From Deltaproteobacteria bacterium (GTDB taxonomy: Bacteria > Desulfobacterota > Desulfobacteria > Desulfobacterales > JAFDCJ01), in the NCBI GenBank assembly GCA_019310665.1, contig JAFDDW010000216.1, positions 1-7,428 of the forward strand: 7,428 nt of DNA, read 5' to 3'. Position 1 is the first letter of the stretch. Each line of letters begins with the position of its first letter. Below the pieces are notes generated by a model. That model saw only the letters and a program-made list of their open reading frames with translations. It did not search any database and was not told the origin of the DNA. Positions 5,165 to 7,428 of the stretch are shown here, piece after piece. Both the position numbers and the translations under genes were made by a program.

Positions 5165-5178
5165 CGTATTTAAATACG
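5165..5178. promoter_or_regulatory. 14-bp perfect palindrome just upstream of the small gene
   Basis: CGTATTTAAATACG reads the same on both strands and lies between the cytochrome b stop (5182-5184) and the Shine-Dalgarno of the small peptide gene, which shares its last base. It could be a regulator site for an internal promoter feeding the small gene, sigma and anti-sigma genes, or coincidence in AT-rich DNA. No clear -35/-10 pair accompanies it. Confidence 0.3.
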
Positions 5179-5181
5179 CTG

Positions 5182-5655
5182 TTATCGTTCAGTTGTCCAA
5201 TGTTTTTTAAAGATCAGGCAATACAAACTGACAAACAAAAAAGCCATGACAAGTCCAAGATGGCTGAGATCCAGAAAAATAATAAAACTGGATGAAAAAT
5301 TTGATCCGGCTAAATTCCTGATCACAAGGAATATTCCGCTGGCCAGGATACCGACAAGCAGGGCGCCGCGCACATACCCGGTCGCCGTCATTTGTCTGGA
5401 TTTGCGTTTTAACACCAGATAGTCAATGATCATATAGGCGGCGAAAGCCAAAAATAATATGGCACCCAGGTAGTGGATATAGTGGGTCACAAAAAATTGT
5501 GCCAGCCAGCCCAGTCCGGGGATGTCGGCGATATAATAACGTTTGAAAATAGGCATCTGGCCAAAACCGGACAGGGTCAGAAAAAAAATCGTTATCAAAT
5601 AAAACCAGCGACCCGGTAAGCTGATCGCCCTGGTGTTGCGTTGACCGTGATTCAT
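5182..5655 (-). CDS. Four-helix cytochrome b membrane subunit (formate dehydrogenase gamma / cytochrome b561 type)
   Basis: This 157-residue integral membrane protein would take electrons from the Fe-S subunit encoded just upstream and exchange them with the quinone pool. Four hydrophobic segments lie at about 18-36, 54-82, 94-114 and 124-149. Candidate haem-ligand histidines are H58 and H61 at the start of helix 2 (THYIHYLG) and H132 in helix 4 (LSHLG). This fits the cytochrome b fold of FdnI-like subunits, although it is shorter than E. coli FdnI. AGGAG lies 8 bp upstream of ATG 5655. It is 52 bp from the Fe-S gene and in the same direction. Similarity is by topology and context rather than strong motifs, so family assignment is moderate. 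Confidence 0.75.
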   Translation of the reverse strand: MNHGQRNTRAISLPGRWFYLITIFFLTLSGFGQMPIFKRYYIADIPGLGWLAQFFVTHYIHYLGAILFLAFAAYMIIDYLVLKRKSRQMTATGYVRGALLVGILASGIFLVIRNLAGSNFSSSFIIFLDLSHLGLVMAFLFVSLYCLIFKKHWTTER

Positions 5656-5707
5656 CGAATAAACTCCTTTATGACTAATACCGTTAAGTGGTTGATTCGG
5701 TTAAAAA

Positions 5708-6661
5708 CTACCTCGTCCGTTTGTAATATTTCCCTACCGCTGCCGCGATGCCGGCAATGGGGGCCACAATCATGGCCGCCGCCAGATTATTAGCCTGGGC
5801 CATGGTATCTTTTACCGGCTCCAGGTGGGGCTTTCCCTTGCCTTTTTCAATGGTTTTGTTGAGTTCTTCGAAGGGAACCGGTGAGACATAAATGGTGTTG
5901 GTCCCGCCGTTTTCATTTTCTCCATAGATGTAGCCGTTAATTTCTTTGGCCAGGGCATGGGCCTTTTTTATGATTTCATCCCGGGGTCCGATGGTCTGGA
6001 CATCTTCGGGGCAGGCTTCGATGCAGGCCGGCAGCTCACCTTCCGCGACTTTTTCGTAGCACCGATCGCACTTGTACATGACACCGTTGCCGGCCATGGA
6101 AGGCATAAGATCCAGGTACAGACCCGTTCCGGTTTGACGTTGGGGGATGTCCCAGGGACAGACTTTTTTGCATTTGGACCCTCCCAGGCAGAGGTCCGAA
6201 TCGATCCTTGAAATGCCGTTTTCCAGCTGTTTAGCCGCTCCCCAGGGGCAAAGCTTGACGCAAGGCGGGTTGGCGCAGTGCATGCAGCGCCGGGGGATGG
6301 TCAACTCAGTTTCTTCGCCGTTGATCTCAACTTCGGCGTGCTGGATATACAGCCAGTTATAGGGGGTCAAACGATCGTTTACATCCTGCTTATCGGACCA
6401 GTCTTCCACCGGCACCCGGTTGGGGTACATTTTCGGAAATGGTTTTTGCGGATCGGGATATTTTGCGGAATTGACTTCCGAGCAGGCATCCACACAGGCT
6501 TCGCAGCCGGTGCATTTGCTGATGTCAATCAAGGTTGCCAGCTGTTTGCTCTCATCAGGCCGGGCAAGGGCCTCAGTTCCCGGAATGCTGGAGGCCGCCA
6601 CGCCGGCTGCCGCCGCCAGGCCCCCTTTGAGAAATAATCTTCTTGAAATCTGTTGTCCCAT
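5708..6661 (-). CDS. Tat-exported 4Fe-4S ferredoxin subunit (FdnH/HybA/DmsB-like electron transfer subunit)
   Basis: This 317-residue protein has a twin-arginine signal (SRRLFLK, 6-12; hydrophobic stretch about 13-27; possible cleavage after A31-L32-A33), placing it in the periplasm. Cys groups for four clusters are C50/C53/C56/C60, C126/C129/C134/C138, C158/C164/C168 and C198/C201/C213/C217. The third group has Gly161 where the second Cys of a usual CxxCxxCxxxC motif would be. A C-terminal helix (about 292-310) followed by KYYKRTR anchors it, as in FdnH. It would carry electrons between a periplasmic molybdopterin or hydrogenase catalytic subunit and the cytochrome b encoded next. No catalytic subunit is adjacent. 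GGAGG lies 4 bp before ATG 6661. The specific oxidoreductase is not decided by sequence; nearby fdhD favours formate dehydrogenase. Confidence 0.88.
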   Translation of the reverse strand: MGQQISRRLFLKGGLAAAAGVAASSIPGTEALARPDESKQLATLIDISKCTGCEACVDACSEVNSAKYPDPQKPFPKMYPNRVPVEDWSDKQDVNDRLTPYNWLYIQHAEVEINGEETELTIPRRCMHCANPPCVKLCPWGAAKQLENGISRIDSDLCLGGSKCKKVCPWDIPQRQTGTGLYLDLMPSMAGNGVMYKCDRCYEKVAEGELPACIEACPEDVQTIGPRDEIIKKAHALAKEINGYIYGENENGGTNTIYVSPVPFEELNKTIEKGKGKPHLEPVKDTMAQANNLAAAMIVAPIAGIAAAVGKYYKRTR

Positions 6662-6881
6662 TTAACCTCCTGATAATATAAATATTTTTAGCCAGTTTGA
6701 TTCTGGCCGTGCTAAGATTTGCTTGTAATGAGCCGGGGATGGTTAAATGGTTACAAAAAAAAATAAATTGACATAAGCTTGTAGACTTGTAGGTTTATCA
6801 AAAATTTATTAATTTTTCAGTGTGTTATAGATAGCCGCAACCGAATCCGGCAAAGGATAGGTTTTAGTTATTGATTCCAAA
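6662..6881 (-). other. Intergenic spacer between fdhD and the Fe-S gene
   Basis: This 220-bp spacer holds no gene. In the - strand leader of the Fe-S gene, GCCAG (6707-6703) pairs with CTGGC (6695-6691) around a 7-base loop, followed by AT-rich sequence, but without a T-run of terminator quality. On the + strand TTGACA at 6768-6773 is not followed by a credible -10. A promoter for the Fe-S/cytochrome/sigma genes is expected here, but I cannot place it with confidence. Confidence 0.4.
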
Positions 6882-7428
6882 TTACTTTTTCAGAGGCGCG
6901 TCAAAGACAATATTTTCTTCTCCGTGGTAAATGAAAAATTTTCTTCTTTTTGCACGTGCAATCAACGTTATTCCGAGGTCCTGGGCAAGCTCCAAACCCA
7001 TATGTGTCATTCCTGATCTTGACAACAGTACCGGGATTGTCATTTGGGCAGCTTTCATTACGATTTCGGAAGTTAAACGTCCCGTCGTATATAAAATCTT
7101 ATCAGCGCCCGTTATTCCTTCAATCCACATCCTCCCCCCGATTGTATCGGCGGCATTGTGCCGCCCCACATCTTCGATGAATATTAAAACTTTGCTGTTT
7201 TGACAGAGGCCGCAACCATGTACAGATCCCCCTTCTTTATAAATCTGATTGTATTTGGTTAACTCTTTCAGTAATGCATATATCGTCGATTGTCGGAGCT
7301 TGAAATTGGAAAGTTTAATTTCATAAAGTTTGTCCAGGCTGCAACTAAAAAGGGTCCCCTGGCCGCAGCCGCTGGTTACAATTCGCTTTGATAATTTTTC
7401 TTTAATATCTTTTAACCCCTTGCGGGAG
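6882..7428 (-). CDS. fdhD: Formate dehydrogenase accessory sulfurtransferase FdhD (partial, 5' end outside window)
   Basis: FdhD transfers sulfur to the bis-molybdopterin cofactor of formate dehydrogenase before assembly. The reading frame is open from the right edge (first full codon at 7427) to TAA at 6884-6882, giving 181 residues of a protein that is usually about 260-280 long; roughly the first 80-100 are missing. Diagnostic motifs, numbered from the edge, are VTSGCGQG (17-24), GGSVHGCGLC (66-75), EDVGRHNAADTIGG (85-98) and, near the end, the IPVLLSRSGMTH and ARAKRRKFFIYHGEE stretches. The GTG at 7169 is an internal Val codon, not the start. The expected CGVCG-type motif is replaced by a single-Cys GCG, while an extra CxxC (C72, C75) lies before the GRHN motif. 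It lies on the same strand as, and upstream of, the Fe-S/cytochrome genes. Confidence 0.92.
   Translation of the reverse strand, partial: SRKGLKDIKEKLSKRIVTSGCGQGTLFSCSLDKLYEIKLSNFKLRQSTIYALLKELTKYNQIYKEGGSVHGCGLCQNSKVLIFIEDVGRHNAADTIGGRMWIEGITGADKILYTTGRLTSEIVMKAAQMTIPVLLSRSGMTHMGLELAQDLGITLIARAKRRKFFIYHGEENIVFDAPLKK

Noticed and set aside
6820..6860. Sigma-54-type promoter upstream of the Fe-S gene
   Set aside because: GG and GC doublets are present on the - strand but not with the required spacing.
7167..7169. GTG as start of a separate 95-residue protein
   Set aside because: The frame stays open to the window edge and the upstream residues are clearly FdhD, including the E-D just before V-G-R-H-N.

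Overview
The window looks like chromosomal DNA of an anaerobic, probably sulfate-reducing-type member of the Desulfobacterota (former Deltaproteobacteria). The reasons are a complete feo-type ferrous iron operon with a FeoB-associated Cys-rich peptide and a DtxR-type regulator, a periplasm-directed Fe-S/cytochrome b electron-transfer pair next to fdhD, and intergenic repeats of a style I associate with this group. This placement is by gene content and motif style only; no search was run.

Layout. Positions 1-767 hold no convincing gene. They carry short tandem and inverted repeats (to about 570) and then the AT-rich promoter region of the feo operon. On the + strand follow feoA (768-1001), feoB in two pieces (1001-2590 and 2587-3192), a 38-bp perfect palindrome, a 63-aa FeoB-associated membrane peptide (3247-3438) and a DtxR/MntR-family regulator with a C-terminal FeoA-like domain (3428-4189). 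The feoB split is not a simple frameshift: about 10 conserved-position residues at the start of a membrane helix are absent at 2576-2578, so the gene has lost about 31 bp (or the assembly has).

Everything from 4161 rightwards is on the - strand and reads right to left: fdhD (partial, running off the right edge), a 220-bp spacer, a Tat-exported four-cluster ferredoxin subunit of formate dehydrogenase/hydrogenase type, a four-helix cytochrome b, a tiny single-helix membrane peptide, an ECF sigma factor and its zinc-type anti-sigma factor. The anti-sigma gene ends inside the 3' end of the regulator gene (29-bp convergent overlap).

How they work together. The left operon imports Fe2+ (FeoA/FeoB plus accessory peptide) under a metal-sensing repressor encoded in the same operon. 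The right operon would pass electrons between a periplasmic partner and the quinone pool; its catalytic subunit is not in the window, though fdhD points to a formate dehydrogenase. The sigma/anti-sigma pair at its 3' end suggests envelope or redox-state control.

The most interesting item is the tiny gene at 5152-5063. It has a strong ribosome binding site, encodes one membrane helix, and ends in a TGA followed at SECIS-like distance by a perfect 6-bp hairpin with an AGGT loop. Reading through the TGA gives a hydrophilic tail with a Sec-x4-Cys pair. It may be an unannotated small membrane selenoprotein, and the same hairpin also contains the Shine-Dalgarno of the sigma factor.
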